The notes below the pieces were generated by a model, which saw only the letters and a program-made list of their open reading frames with translations, was not told where the DNA came from and searched no databases. Below, one piece after another: positions 54,838 to 62,524 of a stretch of DNA of 64,000 nt (position 1 is its first letter; each line of letters opens with the position of its first letter). The stretch is taken from positions 1,240,001 to 1,304,000 of the forward strand of contig OZ247427.1 in assembly GCA_965232815.1 (NCBI GenBank). The letters run 5' to 3'. Source of the stretch: Bin87 sp026710825. GTDB lineage: Bacteria; Chloroflexota; Dehalococcoidia; Lucifugimonadales; UBA3495. The position numbers were made by a program, and so were the translations under genes.

Positions 54838-55839
54838 ATGCCAAACCCCACCGTCCACATCATTGCCACCGGCGGCAGCATCGCCGGCGTTGGGCCCGAC
54901 CGGATGGACTATATCCGCTACCCCGAGATCGGCGACCACTTGACCATCGACCAGAACCTGGCCCGCGTGCCGGAGATCGCAGAGAACTTCAACATAATCG
55001 CTGAGGACATGGTGAGCGTGGGAAGCACAGCCATCGGACCGGCCAACTGGATCGCGCTGGCCGAGCGGATCCACGCCATCGACCGGGATGAGCCCGACAC
55101 TGCCGGCATCGTGATCACGCATGGCACCGCGACGCTGGAGGAGACGGCTTATTTCCTGCACCTGACCGTCAAGACGCAGCGGCCCGTCGTGATCACCGGC
55201 GCAATGCGTCCGCCAACGTCGATCAGCACCGACGCCGACCTGAACCTGCTGGACGCCTGCCGCATCGCCGCGACGCCGGAGTCCGCCGGCATGGGCGTGC
55301 TAACCGTGCTGAACAACCAGATCCAATGCGCCCGGGACGTGTACAAATCCAACACCCTGCGCGTGGAGACCTTCAAGCCCAATGAACTGGGGTTCCTGGG
55401 GTACGCAGATTCCGACCACCGCGTCGTTTTCTACCACAGGCCCTACCGCAAGCATACCGTGGACACACCCTTCCGCGTGGATGGGATGACCGACTTGCCT
55501 AGGGTGGATATCGTGCACGCCTACGCAGGGGCGGACGGCATGCTGATCGACGCGGTGCGGGCGCACGGTTCGGCGGGTCTGGTGGTCGCTGGATTTGGGG
55601 CCGGAACGTTTCCGCCCACGTTCATCGCTGCAGCGGAGCAAGCCGTGGCCGGCGGGATGCCCGTGGTGCTCGCCAGCCGATCGAGCGCAGGGCGCGTGGT
55701 GATGACGCCGCGCAAGGATGAGCAGGGGTTCATCGTCTCGGACAACCTGATGCCGCAGAAGGCGCGCCTCCTGCTGATGCTGGGTTTGACCGTGAGCAAC
55801 GATCGGGACACGCTGCAGCAGATGTTTTACGAATACTGA
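54838..55839 (+). CDS. Asparaginase-fold protein with altered substrate site
   Basis: The 333-residue protein is of the type I/II L-asparaginase fold: IIATGGSIAG keeps the nucleophilic Thr, ITHGTATLEETAYFL the second Thr, and VLNNQIQCARDVYKSN the Lys region. However, the usual GSQD reads GSTA and HGTDT reads HGTAT, so the Gln and Asp that bind the amino-acid end of Asn are replaced. It may hydrolyse a different amide. No signal peptide, so cytoplasmic. Confidence 0.8.
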   Translation: MPNPTVHIIATGGSIAGVGPDRMDYIRYPEIGDHLTIDQNLARVPEIAENFNIIAEDMVSVGSTAIGPANWIALAERIHAIDRDEPDTAGIVITHGTATLEETAYFLHLTVKTQRPVVITGAMRPPTSISTDADLNLLDACRIAATPESAGMGVLTVLNNQIQCARDVYKSNTLRVETFKPNELGFLGYADSDHRVVFYHRPYRKHTVDTPFRVDGMTDLPRVDIVHAYAGADGMLIDAVRAHGSAGLVVAGFGAGTFPPTFIAAAEQAVAGGMPVVLASRSSAGRVVMTPRKDEQGFIVSDNLMPQKARLLLMLGLTVSNDRDTLQQMFYEY

Positions 55840-55863
55840 TACCCCATTGCATTTATCGGCGTG

Positions 55864-55869
55864 TATAAT
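55864..55869 (+). promoter_or_regulatory. -10 element upstream of the first MFS gene
   Basis: A perfect TATAAT lies 41 nt before the ATG at 55910; no good -35 at the standard distance. Confidence 0.35.
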
Positions 55870-55909
55870 GCGGCGCATTAAGCCTAGGTAGCGCACAAGG
55901 AGCATAGCG

Positions 55910-57280
55910 ATGGCCGCAGCCGGCGTCAGCCCTTCCCAGCCTCACGCACAGGATGTGGAGCCGCGCACCAAGGGTTCCGTGATGGCGACGACCCTGATCG
56001 GCGCCCACGCCTTTGAGCATCTCTACGCCCACAGCATCCCATTGCTGGCGACGGTGATTGCCATCGACCTGGGCCTGGGCGCGCTACAGGTGGGCATGAT
56101 CGTCGTGGTGCGGTCGATATTCGGCGGGCTGACCAGCGTATCGGGCGGAGTCCTGGTGGACCTGTTCCACCACCGGGTGGCCTGGGTGCTTTCGATCAGC
56201 ACCTTTATGATTGGCCTGGGCTACCTGCTGATGTCGCTGGCGCCCACGTTCGGGTTGATCATCTGCGCCCTGGCCCTGGGTTCCATGGGCAGCGCGTTGT
56301 GGCATCCGCCGGCGCTGGGCCTGCTGGCGCGGCGATTCCCGCAGCGGCGGGGGCTATTTATATCGATGCATCGCTCCACGGGCAGCATCGGGGATGTGCT
56401 GGGACCGATGGTTGCCGGCGCGCTGGTGCTGGGAGCGTTGGCGTGGAGCGCGGGCGAGGCGGAGGACATCGTCACCGCCGGTTGCGGGGCGCTGCCCTTC
56501 TGCTGGCAGTTACCCTGGCCGGCCATCAGTTGGCGGTGGGTGCTCGGGGTCAGCACGCCGATAATGTTCATCTCCACGGTGCTGATATTCATCCTGCTGC
56601 GCAACGCTGGCGGCGCACGTCCGGTCGAGGTGGACGTAGGAGCGCGCATCCGCACCAACTGGGCGGGGATGAAGGAGGCGTTCCGGGGCACCGGAATGTG
56701 GGCCATATTCACCGTGTCGGCAGTGCGTGGAATGGCAGATCGGTCGCTGGTCTTCCTTATCCCGCTGTACCTGACCCAGGCGCTGGGGGCGAACACCTTC
56801 CTGGCGTCGGCCCACGTCGCCCTGATGGTGGGCCCGGGGATACTGGCGGGACCGATGATCGGCGCACTGTCCGACAAGATCGGCCGACGCCCGCTGATCA
56901 TCTTCATCATGGCGGCCACCACGCTCCTGACGCTGGGGATCATCTGGGCAGGTCAGTCGCACCAGGTTTACACCTTCTGGATCACGCTGTTTGTCGCCGT
57001 CTACGGCCTGTTGAACTTCTCGGTGAACAACCTGACCCAGGCTGCCGCCGCCGATATTGCCGCCAAGGGCGGTTTGGAGTCCAGCTTCCTGGGCCTGATG
57101 TGGGGCAACAACACGCTGTTCGGCGCGATTGCGGCCGTGATGATCTTCGGGCCGGTGGAATGGTTCGACTGGCAGTACGGGTTCTACATTGCGGCCGGTA
57201 TCTACTTCGTGGGACTGCTGGTATCGCTGCTGATCCCCGGGAAGCCCCGCGAGCCCGAGGCCGTGGTGGCGCCCGCCTGA
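55910..57280 (+). CDS. MFS transporter (paralogue 1)
   Basis: A 456-residue major facilitator with 12 predicted helices. Both this and the 57361 product share GAHAFEH, VRS..GGLTSV..G, DLFHHRVAWVLS, SMHRSTGSIGDVLGPM and SSFLGLMWGNN. An AAGGAG site precedes the start. The substrate is unknown; the conserved His and Arg in the helices suggest an organic anion or an exporter role. Confidence 0.85.
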   Translation: MAAAGVSPSQPHAQDVEPRTKGSVMATTLIGAHAFEHLYAHSIPLLATVIAIDLGLGALQVGMIVVVRSIFGGLTSVSGGVLVDLFHHRVAWVLSISTFMIGLGYLLMSLAPTFGLIICALALGSMGSALWHPPALGLLARRFPQRRGLFISMHRSTGSIGDVLGPMVAGALVLGALAWSAGEAEDIVTAGCGALPFCWQLPWPAISWRWVLGVSTPIMFISTVLIFILLRNAGGARPVEVDVGARIRTNWAGMKEAFRGTGMWAIFTVSAVRGMADRSLVFLIPLYLTQALGANTFLASAHVALMVGPGILAGPMIGALSDKIGRRPLIIFIMAATTLLTLGIIWAGQSHQVYTFWITLFVAVYGLLNFSVNNLTQAAAADIAAKGGLESSFLGLMWGNNTLFGAIAAVMIFGPVEWFDWQYGFYIAAGIYFVGLLVSLLIPGKPREPEAVVAPA

Positions 57281-57312
57281 TCGCCTGAACACGGCATGTC
57301 GCAAGCGTCCAC

Positions 57313-57337
57313 GGGGGCGGGTTTGAAACCCGCCCCC
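57313..57337. repeat. Palindromic intergenic repeat (GGGGGCGGGTTT/AAACCCGCCCCC)
   Basis: A perfect 12-bp inverted repeat with a 1-nt centre between the two MFS genes. It shares its core with 41637-41658. It could act as a transcript-end or processing hairpin between the paralogues. Confidence 0.65.
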
Positions 57338-57360
57338 ACACCGTCCGCAGCGTTCCACTG

Positions 57361-58698
57361 ATGGCACAAGCAGCAGCCCAACCACAGCCGGCGTCTGAGG
57401 CTCCGCGGACGCCGGACCGTCGCACCGGCAACCGGGTGATGGCCTCCACCATCATCGGCGCCCACGCATTTGAGCATTTCTTCTCCAACGCGATCCCGCT
57501 GCTGACCACGTTCATCGCCGCCGACATGGGGTTGAGCGCGATACAGGTGGGCCTCATCGTGGCGGTGCGGTCTGCCTGCGGCGGCCTGACCAGCGTAACC
57601 GGCGGTTTCCTGGCGGACCTGTTCCACCACCGGGTGGCGTGGGTGTTGTCCATGAGCGCGTTCATGTCGGGCATCGGGTTGCTCCTGATGGCGGTGTCGC
57701 CGTCGTTTGGGTTGCTGCTGTTCGCGCTGGCGTGCGCATCCTCGGGCGCGGCGCTGTGGCATCCGCCGGCTCTGGGCCTGCTGGCGCAGCGGTTCCCCAC
57801 CCGGCGAGGGCTGTTCATATCGATGCACCGGTCCACGGGCAGCATCGGCGACGTGCTGGGACCAATGGCCGCCGGCATCCTGCTACTGGGCGCGTTGCAG
57901 TGGGAGGCAACCGACGGGCTGATGGTGGGTTGGGAACTGGGCTGGGAGCCGATTGGCTGGCGGGTGTGGCTGGCGGTCAGCTCGCCGGTGATGATCGTGT
58001 CGGCGTTCATCATCTATGGGCTGCTGAGGCACGCCGGCAACGCGCCAACGCTGAACATCAACATCGTTGAGAGGATGCGCCACCAGTGGGACAGCACGCG
58101 GATCGCGTTTCGCGGGACGGGCCTGTGGGCCATCTTCGCGGTGTCGGCGGTGCGCGGAATGGCGGACGGATCGCTGCTGTTCCTGGTGCCGCTCTACATG
58201 ACGCAGGCGCTGGGGGTGAACTCGTTCCAGGCGGCAGCGCACCTGGCATTGATGGTGGGGCCGGCCATGGTTACCGCGCCGCTGATCGGGGCGCTGTCGG
58301 ACAAGGTGGGCAGGAAATCGTTGATCGTGTTCCTGATGGCGTTCACCACGGTGCTCACCGTGGCGATCCCGTTGGGAGGTCAGCAATATTCGCCGTGGAT
58401 CACGGTATGCGTGGCGCTGTACGGGTTGCAGCACTTCACGGTGATCAACCTGACGTCGGCGGCAGCGGCGGACGTGGCCGCGCGGTACCGGCTGGAATCG
58501 AGTTTCCTGGGCCTGATGTGGGGCAACAACGTGCTCTTCGGCGCGGTGGCAGCCGTCTTCATCTTTGGTCCCATCGAGTGGCTGGACTGGGAGTACGGCT
58601 TCTTCATCGCGTCCGGGATCTACTTCGTGGGGCTGCTGGCATCGCTGATGATTCCGAAGGACCGTGGAGGGACGGAACCGGCGGCGGCCACGGCGTAG
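57361..58698 (+). CDS. MFS transporter (paralogue 2)
   Basis: A 445-residue major facilitator with the same signatures as the previous gene across its full length, including the second-half SAVRGMAD.SL.FLVPLYMTQALG. The insertion after helix 5 differs (QWEATDGLMVGWELG here). It is a tandem duplicate that has diverged, probably to a related substrate. Confidence 0.85.
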   Translation: MAQAAAQPQPASEAPRTPDRRTGNRVMASTIIGAHAFEHFFSNAIPLLTTFIAADMGLSAIQVGLIVAVRSACGGLTSVTGGFLADLFHHRVAWVLSMSAFMSGIGLLLMAVSPSFGLLLFALACASSGAALWHPPALGLLAQRFPTRRGLFISMHRSTGSIGDVLGPMAAGILLLGALQWEATDGLMVGWELGWEPIGWRVWLAVSSPVMIVSAFIIYGLLRHAGNAPTLNINIVERMRHQWDSTRIAFRGTGLWAIFAVSAVRGMADGSLLFLVPLYMTQALGVNSFQAAAHLALMVGPAMVTAPLIGALSDKVGRKSLIVFLMAFTTVLTVAIPLGGQQYSPWITVCVALYGLQHFTVINLTSAAAADVAARYRLESSFLGLMWGNNVLFGAVAAVFIFGPIEWLDWEYGFFIASGIYFVGLLASLMIPKDRGGTEPAAATA

Positions 58699-58756
58699 GT
58701 GGAGTTTTGCGACCGTTATAATGGTTGCAGATTCGGTGGGGTACGGAGGCCCGCAG

Positions 58757-59125
58757 ATGCTGACGCCGGAGCAGGTACAGGAAGTCCGCAACAAGGTATG
58801 GCTGGCCGACCAGGCCATGGCCCAGCGCGACCATGAGTTGTTTTGCAAGAGGATCTGGGAAGCGACGGCCCACGCCATCAAATGCGTCGCCAAGGAGAGG
58901 GACTGGCCGTGCCAGTCGGACGACGAGATTTACGACGCCGGTCGACGGATTGCCAAAGAACACCCTAACAAACGTGGGTTCATGTCAGCGTTGGGTTGTG
59001 CCGATTTGGCTCGCACCAATGGGATGGGCCTCGCAATACCGGCTCAGGACGTTGAAGAGGACTGGGACATCTCTACCGGGTTCATAGACCGGATGCTGGG
59101 CTTCTCAGTACGCGACGTGTCATGA
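58757..59125 (+). CDS. HEPN/PaREP1-like protein 1
   Basis: A 122-residue helical protein. The layout ADQAMAQRDHELFCKRIWEA, AHAIKCVAKERDW resembles PaREP1/HEPN-type proteins, which have the pattern A..A...GD...A...LW.A....IK..A...GW. ATG 58757 has GGAGG 9 nt upstream and a TATAAT at 58717-58722. It overlaps the next gene by ATGA. The function is unknown; no RxxxxH motif was identified. Confidence 0.55.
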   Translation: MLTPEQVQEVRNKVWLADQAMAQRDHELFCKRIWEATAHAIKCVAKERDWPCQSDDEIYDAGRRIAKEHPNKRGFMSALGCADLARTNGMGLAIPAQDVEEDWDISTGFIDRMLGFSVRDVS

Positions 59126-59475
59126 CGTCGACAGAACGGCTTCGAATATCCACCGAAATGTCCCTGCTCGCAGAACATCATTTGGTCAACGGCGACGACA
59201 TGGCAGGAGCTGAATTGCTGTGGGGCGCTCTGTCTCAAGTTATTATCGCGATAGCTATCAACCGCGGACAACGGTATCAAGAACATCAGCATCGTCGCCA
59301 TGTGATGCGGCAGATTATTACCGAACTCGACGACCCCGCAATTGTCGAAGATTACAAAGACGCGAACCGACTGCACGTTCATTTTTACCTAAATAATTTG
59401 ACCGCCATGCGAGTTCGAGACGCAGCGGACACCACGCACGCTCTCATCGGTCGGCTGCTGCCGTTGTCCGCATGA
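59122..59475 (+). CDS. HEPN/PaREP1-like protein 2
   Basis: A 117-residue helical protein with the same fold pattern (LAEHHLVNGDDMAGAELLWG, LSQVIIAIAINRG) and a C-terminal HFYLNNL segment, as in PaREP1-like HEPN proteins. ATG overlaps the previous stop, and its own stop overlaps the start of the membrane protein gene. The three genes thus form one translationally coupled set. Confidence 0.55.
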   Translation: MTSTERLRISTEMSLLAEHHLVNGDDMAGAELLWGALSQVIIAIAINRGQRYQEHQHRRHVMRQIITELDDPAIVEDYKDANRLHVHFYLNNLTAMRVRDAADTTHALIGRLLPLSA

Positions 59476-60137
59476 GAATTTCGTCGACACGGGCCGCAGG
59501 GTTGCTGCTGTTGCTGACCGCCGTGGCCACAGCGGTGTCGGTGATGACCCGGCTGGCGGGCAGCGATGAGCCGCTGGAAGGCGCGGCGATACAGTTGCCC
59601 GTGATCCTGGACACTGGACAATACGTGATCTCCGGAGCGGCGCGCACAATCTCGGGGTTTGCGCTGGTTGCGGCGGCGGCGTTCCTGAGGGTCGCGATTC
59701 GACCGGGCCAACCGATGCTGGCCGGCACGGCGGCGACCCTGCTGGAGCTTTCGGGGGCGGCGACGGCGATTTCCGGCGCGTCGATGCTGGCATTGGCCGG
59801 CTTCCTGCCACAATCGGCGGAGGGAGTCGCATCCCTGGTAGCCTGGGACGCTCCCGGATGGATAGGGGCAGTTGACGGGGCACGCTCGATCACGGGCAAG
59901 TTGGGGTTCATGCTGGCGGGCCTGGGGCTGATCGTACTGGGGCCGGTGCAGTGGCGCATGGGCGGCCTGCTCAGGGTCTCCGCGGTTGCCGACGTGGTGA
60001 TCGGCGTCGCCATGGTGTTGATCTGGGTGGACGCCGCCACAGTGATGCACCGGGTATCCGGCATCGCGTTCCTGATCTGGCTGATCGTCAGCGGAGTCTG
60101 GTTGACGGTGGGCCTGCTGCGGCCGGCGCGGCGCTGA
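59472..60137 (+). CDS. Polytopic membrane protein (DUF-type, unknown)
   Basis: A 221-residue protein with about six hydrophobic helices (for example AGLLLLLTAVATAVSVM, GFALVAAAAFL, LGFMLAGLGLIVLG, AFLIWLIVSGVWLTVGLL). I cannot name the family. It is translationally coupled to the two HEPN-like genes, so it may be a membrane effector or partner of them. Confidence 0.6.
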   Translation: MRISSTRAAGLLLLLTAVATAVSVMTRLAGSDEPLEGAAIQLPVILDTGQYVISGAARTISGFALVAAAAFLRVAIRPGQPMLAGTAATLLELSGAATAISGASMLALAGFLPQSAEGVASLVAWDAPGWIGAVDGARSITGKLGFMLAGLGLIVLGPVQWRMGGLLRVSAVADVVIGVAMVLIWVDAATVMHRVSGIAFLIWLIVSGVWLTVGLLRPARR

Positions 60138-60204
60138 ACCCACGCAAGGGTGCACAATCATTCGCCACTACATCAGTAATCCAATCCCACAGGAGTTTCG
60201 AAAT

Positions 60205-60687
60205 ATGGCCACCCGCGACGAAAACCTTGCCACTGTCCGACGCATCAAGGAAGAACTGACGGGCCTGCTGGCGGGGATGGACTACTGCCTGGACTGGAAG
60301 GACGCCGACAACTGGTGCGCTCGGGAGGTTCTGTATCACCTGGTGGACACGCCAGAGGGCGGCATTGGCAGTGTGATCGCGGGGGTGCTCGGTGGAACGC
60401 GGGATGAGGTGACAATCCTGCCGGACGCCAACAACATGACGCAGGAGCGCGTGGCCGCCGACATTGGCGAGGCGCTGGCCGGTCCGCTGGGCATACTGCA
60501 GACCGCCGAGGATGCGATTGCCGCGGCGTCTGATGCTGATTTCATGGATAAAACGGCCATGGCGCATCTGCCGCATCGCGAGGTTCACGAGGTGCGGACG
60601 GCGCAGGCGTTCATAGATGGCTTGGAGCGGCACTGGGGAGAGCACCTGAACCAACTGAGGGTAATCCGGGAATCCCTGGGCGTTTGA
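60205..60687 (+). CDS. DinB-like protein
   Basis: A 160-residue four-helix protein resembling the DinB/YfiT-like group: WCAREVLYHLVDTPEGG near residues 40-55 and a terminal HWGEHLNQLRVIRESL. A metal site could use the two His. Members include thiol-dependent transferases; its function here is unknown. An AGGAG site lies upstream of the ATG. Confidence 0.6.
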   Translation: MATRDENLATVRRIKEELTGLLAGMDYCLDWKDADNWCAREVLYHLVDTPEGGIGSVIAGVLGGTRDEVTILPDANNMTQERVAADIGEALAGPLGILQTAEDAIAAASDADFMDKTAMAHLPHREVHEVRTAQAFIDGLERHWGEHLNQLRVIRESLGV

Positions 60688-60743
60688 GAACGCCGGGGCC
60701 GGATGGGTCTCGACCAACCTACGTTTTGCGGTTGGCAGTGGTG

Positions 60744-60765
60744 GGGGCGAATGATTGTTCGCCCC
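60744..60765. repeat. Palindromic intergenic repeat (GGGGCGAA/TTCGCCCC)
   Basis: GGGGCGAA, a TGATTG centre and TTCGCCCC. The same element is at 62396-62418, with a shorter one at 61257-61276. Confidence 0.65.
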
Positions 60766-61169
60766 TGCGTTTGACTGGTGGTTGCGGTGTTTGGGTTGGC
60801 GGTTTCTCCTTTGGGGGTTGGTTGGTTGGGGAGACAGGATTCCCGTTGCATCGTTGTCAGCGTACGGCCGGGGGTACGCAACTATTGAGGGACGGTAGTT
60901 CCGTGGCTCAGACGATATGTTACGCCAATGTACACGCGGGCCCGAACGGTCCCGGTGATCCAAGTGTGGCACCGTCGTTGAATAGTCGGTCCGAGAGCGA
61001 CACGCAGCCACCTGAATCGGTTGCGATTTGTTACTGACGGGGTTGGCCGTCGATGCTGGGAATCCTGCCTCACTGGTGTTGGGATAAACGTACGTTTGGT
61101 CTAGACATAGTTAGGATATACGTTCTTATAGGCGGTGTCAAGAGGGAGTGTCAGGGTTATTTTTTACCG

Positions 61170-61205
61170 GGATGATCAGGATGAACGGGATGGACAGGAT
61201 ATTCT
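61170..61205. repeat. Four tandem 9-bp units GGATGATCA-type
   Basis: Units GGATGATCA, GGATGAACG, GGATGGACA and GGATATTCT follow one another without gaps. Similar GGATGAACAGGAT strings occur in unrelated bacterial intergenic regions. Confidence 0.6.
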
Positions 61206-61256
61206 TGTGATTGGGCGTGGGTTTGGGTGACGGAGGGATGGTGGGTGCGGAGGGTT

Positions 61257-61276
61257 GGGCGAATAATCATTCGCCC
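61257..61276. repeat. Palindromic intergenic repeat (GGGCGAATAATCATTCGCCC)
   Basis: A 20-nt element with 8-bp arms GGGCGAAT/ATTCGCCC, of the same family as those at 60744 and 62396. Confidence 0.65.
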
Positions 61277-61508
61277 TTACGAGGGGGAGTGGTTGGTCGG
61301 GCTTGTCGTGAGCGGGTGTGAGGTAGGTGGTCGGATTGGCGGCGTGGCTCGACTGGCTCACTATGAGCGGACCATGTCGGCGGGTGCATATAATCGAAAG
61401 GCCGTGGCATGGTCCCGGGGTTGATAGACCGTCAAGCTGGTGGATGGTATGGTGGCGACAATGTTGGTTGGTGGTGGCGGTTGGAGCCGGGGATTTTCGG
61501 AGGCGATC

Positions 61509-62330
61509 ATGTTGAAGGCTGAGCGCGACAAGCTGATGAGCGGGTTGAGTGTCGGCGAACGGAACGACCTGCGGCGGGTGGTCGCTGCCATCAAGGAGGC
61601 CAGGGGAGGCAGTCCCGACGCGCCAGCCAACGCTGGACGGAGTACGGGAGGGAGTTTCGACGCGCCGGACGATATTGGACGGGGTACGGGACCGAGCACG
61701 GGACGGATCACGGCGCGGGAGTTGCTGGACGGGTGGCAGGAAGAGTTGCCGTCGGACGTTCGCGCTGCGCTGGAAGCAACGCTGGTTCGAGATGAGATGG
61801 GCCCGAGGGTTGGCGAGGATGCTCCCGACTTTTCGCTCAAGCGGCTGGGTTCCGAGGAACGGGTGCGGCTGTCGGATTATCGCGGGCGACGGCCGGTGGC
61901 GTTGGCCTTCGGCAGCTACACTTGACCGCCCTTCCGCGCTCAGTCTGAGCGGATGACGCAGATTTACCGACGTTACGAGGACGACGTGGAGTTCTTCGTC
62001 GTGTATGTGCAGGAGGCTCACCCGACCGACGGATGGCAGGTGGATAGCAATATCCGGGAAAGCGTGCTTTTCAGGCAACACCAGAGCTACGACGAGCGCG
62101 AATTGGCAGCGCAGTCGTGCAGCATCGACTTGCAGATCGGCCTGCCCGTGATCATAGAGGAGATGGACAACGCGGTCGACGAGGCTTATGGCGCTGCGCC
62201 GGAGCGTTTATACGTGGTTGATGTGGATGGACGGGTGGCTTACCACGGGGGAGCGGGTCCGCATTTCTTCGATTTGGACGAATGGGAGCAGGCGATTGAG
62301 GCCTGCATTGGGGTTGCGGCTGGCCGGTAG
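61509..62330 (+). CDS. Iodothyronine-deiodinase-like selenoprotein, UGA read as Sec
   Basis: From ATG 61509 (CGGAGG 7 nt upstream) the frame reaches an in-frame TGA at 61923-61925 and stays open to 62330, giving 273 residues. Around the UGA it reads PVALAFGSYT-U-PPFRAQ, the deiodinase active-site signature (animal enzymes: FGSCT-U-PPF), with Sec139. After it come VYVQEAHPTDGW (conserved His), GLPVIIEEMDNAVDEAYGA and RLYVVDVDGRVAYHGG, the normal thioredoxin-fold C-terminus. The N-terminal 90 residues are helical with a 14-residue tandem repeat. Bacterial homologues are probably peroxiredoxin-like or dehalogenating; the activity here is unknown. A SECIS-like hairpin follows the UGA. Confidence 0.88.
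61616..61699 (+). repeat. 42-bp tandem repeat inside the deiodinase-like gene
   Basis: Copies at 61616-61657 and 61658-61699 code DAPANAGRSTGGSF and DAPDDIGRGTGPST. They fall in a flexible linker between the N-terminal helices and the catalytic domain. Confidence 0.6.
61923..61951 (+). promoter_or_regulatory. Putative bSECIS element of the deiodinase-like gene (UGA plus hairpin)
   Basis: After UGA (61923-61925) come 11 nt and CGCTCA-GTC-TGAGCG: a perfect 6-bp stem at nt 12-17/21-26 and loop GTC at nt 18-20. The loop starts with G, as in bSECIS elements. Confidence 0.78.
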
Positions 62331-62395
62331 TCCCTTGCGCAGTAGCGCGGAGTTTCGGGTTTCAGCGACACCGCAATGACGTTTGCGCGATAAGC

Positions 62396-62418
62396 GGGGG
62401 CGAATGATTATTCGCCCC
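62396..62418. repeat. Palindromic intergenic repeat (GGGGCGAATGATTATTCGCC)
   Basis: Perfect GGGGCGAAT arms on a TGATT-type centre, followed by CTAC. It lies downstream of the deiodinase-like gene. Close copy of 60744-60765. Confidence 0.65.
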
Positions 62419-62467
62419 TACTAATTGGGGAGTACCCGGATATGTCGCTGTGTTGTTGGGGAACGAC

Positions 62468-62488
62468 GGGCGAGGCATGCCTCGCCCC
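62468..62488. repeat. Palindromic intergenic repeat (GGGCGAGGCATGCCTCGCCC)
   Basis: A perfect 10-bp self-complementary arm pair (GGGCGAGGCA/TGCCTCGCCC), 50 bp after the previous palindrome. The sequence between the two genes here is thus mostly repeats. Confidence 0.65.
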
Positions 62489-62524
62489 TACGGTTGCATC
62501 GCCTGAATCCAACCGGATAACGGG

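Larger units (their letters stand above)
60688..61508. other. 821-bp non-coding region with several repeats
   Basis: No credible gene. It holds palindromes at 60744-60765 and 61257-61276 and a 9-bp tandem array at 61170-61205. The frames across it are low-complexity and interrupted by the repeats. It leads into the deiodinase-like gene, whose promoter should be near 61380-61490; TATAAT occurs at 61389-61394. Confidence 0.6.

Noticed and set aside
60684..61037. 117-codon frame after the DinB-like gene
   Set aside because: It spans a palindromic repeat, has no ribosome site of its own and shows no protein-like composition.
61176..62081. 301-codon minus-strand frame opposite the deiodinase-like gene
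   Set aside because: Antisense to a gene with clear homology; composition is Pro/His/Arg-rich.
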